Positions 36,449-37,721 of a stretch of 37,721 nt of DNA are shown one piece after another. The translations under genes were made by a program, and so were the position numbers. Where the stretch lies: positions 1 through 37,721 of the forward strand of contig CACCLK010000008.1 of the NCBI GenBank assembly GCA_902546795.1, read 5' to 3'. The stretch is from an uncultured Pelagibacteraceae bacterium (GTDB lineage Bacteria; Pseudomonadota; Alphaproteobacteria; Pelagibacterales; Pelagibacteraceae). Each line of letters begins with the position of its first letter. Within the stretch, counting starts at the first letter, position 1. The notes beneath the pieces were generated by a model. The model was given only the letters and a program-made list of their open reading frames with translations. It searched no databases and was not told the origin of the DNA.

Positions 36449-37721
36449 TGCCTTCGCAAGATAAACAATTTACAAATTTTAAAATTCATACTCAATACTC
36501 AATTTGTGAAGGCGCAGTAAAAATAGACGAATTAGCAGAGCATTGTAAGGAAAATAAAACAAAAGCTGTAGGCATATGCGATAGTTACAATTTATGTGGC
36601 GCTCTCGAATTTTCAGAAAAAATTAGCAATAAGGGAACCCAACCTATAATTGGTTCTCAAATTAATTTTAGTTTCGAAAATGTTCTATCGAAACTTCCAA
36701 TTTTCGCTAAATCCGAGCTGGGATTTAAAAATTTATCAAAGATATCCTCAAAAAGTTATCTATCAATTGAGAGCACTTCAGAGCCTCACTGTAAATTGTT
36801 AGATCTTTACGAAAACTCAGAGGAGTTATTAGTTTTATCTGGAGGACAAAACGACTTCTTTGGAAATCTATTTAAACTTAACAAAATTAGTGAATTGGAG
36901 AAAATAATTTTAAAATTAAATGATATTTTGAAAGATAGATTTTATTTAGAAATACAAAGACATGGTGATAAAGATGAGAAGAATTTTGAAAATTATCTTA
37001 TTGAAGTTTCACGTAAATATAAATTACCTATAATTGCTTCACAAGAGGTGTTCTATCTAAAAGAGGATATGTTCGAAGCGCATGACGCACTTATGTGCAT
37101 TGGCAGAAAACAATTTATTGATGATAAAAATAGGCCAAAATTGTCAAGTCAACATTTTTTAAAGTCAAGCAAAGAAATAAATAAAATTTTTTTTGATCTG
37201 CCAGAAGCTCTAGAGAATAATTACAATTTTCCTTTGCGTTTTAATTTTAAGCCAAAAAAAAGTGAGCCGATACTTCCTAATTTAAAATCTAATGAAAATT
37301 TTTCACCGGAAAAAGAACTTTTACATCAAGCAAAAAACGGCCTCTCAAATAGATTAGAAAAATTTATTTTACCAAAAAATAGCAATACTTCAAAAATTGA
37401 ATTAGAGAAATTATATAAGGATAGACTTGCTCATGAGATTAACATCATTAATTCTATGAATTACTCTAGTTACTTTCTTATTGTTTCAGACTATATAAAA
37501 TGGGCAAAGAGAAATTTCATTCCAGTTGGTCCAGGACGAGGTTCAGGCGCAGGTTCTCTGGTGGCTTACTGTTTGGACATTACCGATCTGGATCCTATTG
37601 AATTTGATCTAATCTTTGAAAGATTTCTTAATCCAGATAGAATTTCCATGCCAGATTTTGATATAGATTTTTGCGAGGCAAAAAGAGATAAAGTTTTCGA
37701 GTATTTAAAATCAAAATATAA
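36448..37721 (+). CDS. dnaE: DNA polymerase III alpha subunit, N-terminal part (runs off right edge)
   Basis: The first 424 codons of the replicative polymerase catalytic subunit; the frame is open at the window end (full DnaE is about 1,150 residues). The N-terminal PHP domain begins [13 protein letters not shown] (residues 11-23). Where active PHP domains have His-x-His, Lys12 replaces the first His, so the PHP metal site is probably inactive and proofreading would come from DnaQ. The polymerase fingerprint [14 protein letters not shown] is followed by PDFDIDF, with catalytic Asp405 and Asp407. It follows lolD by a one-base overlap, the usual alphaproteobacterial neighbour. Confidence 0.96.
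   Translation, partial: MPSQDKQFTNFKIHTQYSICEGAVKIDELAEHCKENKTKAVGICDSYNLCGALEFSEKISNKGTQPIIGSQINFSFENVLSKLPIFAKSELGFKNLSKISSKSYLSIESTSEPHCKLLDLYENSEELLVLSGGQNDFFGNLFKLNKISELEKIILKLNDILKDRFYLEIQRHGDKDEKNFENYLIEVSRKYKLPIIASQEVFYLKEDMFEAHDALMCIGRKQFIDDKNRPKLSSQHFLKSSKEINKIFFDLPEALENNYNFPLRFNFKPKKSEPILPNLKSNENFSPEKELLHQAKNGLSNRLEKFILPKNSNTSKIELEKLYKDRLAHEINIINSMNYSSYFLIVSDYIKWAKRNFIPVGPGRGSGAGSLVAYCLDITDLDPIEFDLIFERFLNPDRISMPDFDIDFCEAKRDKVFEYLKSKY

Noticed and set aside
1-37721. CRISPR array, transposase, integrase, toxin-antitoxin or phage genes
   Set aside because: No direct-repeat arrays and no matching protein motifs were seen anywhere in the window.

Overview
The window is a gene-dense, AT-rich (by eye about 30% GC) bacterial chromosome segment. 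It looks like a SAR11/Pelagibacterales alphaproteobacterium. The evidence is the very low GC, the Lys/Ile/Asn-rich proteins, intergenic gaps of a few bases or stop-start overlaps, and the alphaproteobacterial order nuoN-birA-coaX-rnj-DUF1467-proS-lolC-lolD-dnaE. The assignment is inferred from sequence character and was not checked by a database search.

Layout. (1) 1-2414: SUF iron-sulfur assembly genes, broken by an inverted junction near 611-631. To the left, the end of sufD and the start of sufS lie on the minus strand. To the right, the rest of sufS, then sufU, sufT and sufA, lie on the plus strand. (2) 2415-3821: glnA on the minus strand, abutting sufA stop to stop. A promoter region with two inverted repeats separates it from the next, divergent unit. 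(3) 3919-6750: a three-gene cassette of EamA/DMT transporter, WecA/MraY-like polyprenyl-phosphate sugar-phosphate transferase and GT17-like glycosyltransferase. tRNA-Leu(TAG) follows, with trigger factor starting 6 nt behind it. (4) 6851-12631: the tig-clpP-clpX-lon proteostasis cluster. (5) 12706-15264: one long three-module protein (sugar epimerase, cupin, C-methyltransferase), convergent with a small zinc-ribbon membrane protein. (6) 15874-16039: tRNA-Val(TAC) and tRNA-Asp(GTC). (7) 16197-37721: complex I nuoA-N, then birA, coaX, rnj, a DUF1467 gene, proS, lolC, lolD and the start of dnaE, all on the plus strand with only 7 non-coding bases between 22 genes.

How it fits together. Most of the window is core housekeeping: Fe-S assembly (which would supply the many clusters of complex I), ammonia assimilation, protein folding and ATP-dependent proteolysis, respiration, cofactor synthesis, RNA turnover, translation, lipoprotein sorting and replication. 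Accessory character is confined to the two glycan loci at 3919-6750 and 12706-15264.

I found no mobile element, CRISPR array, phage gene or defence system. The most interesting observations are the inverted break in the suf genes, a roughly 118-nt structured leader ahead of nuoA, the three-module sugar enzyme, the near-gapless 21.5-kb gene run, the very short BirA, and the tRNA-tig junction. Intergenic space in the rest of the window is short; no gene-free stretch exceeds 300 bases.
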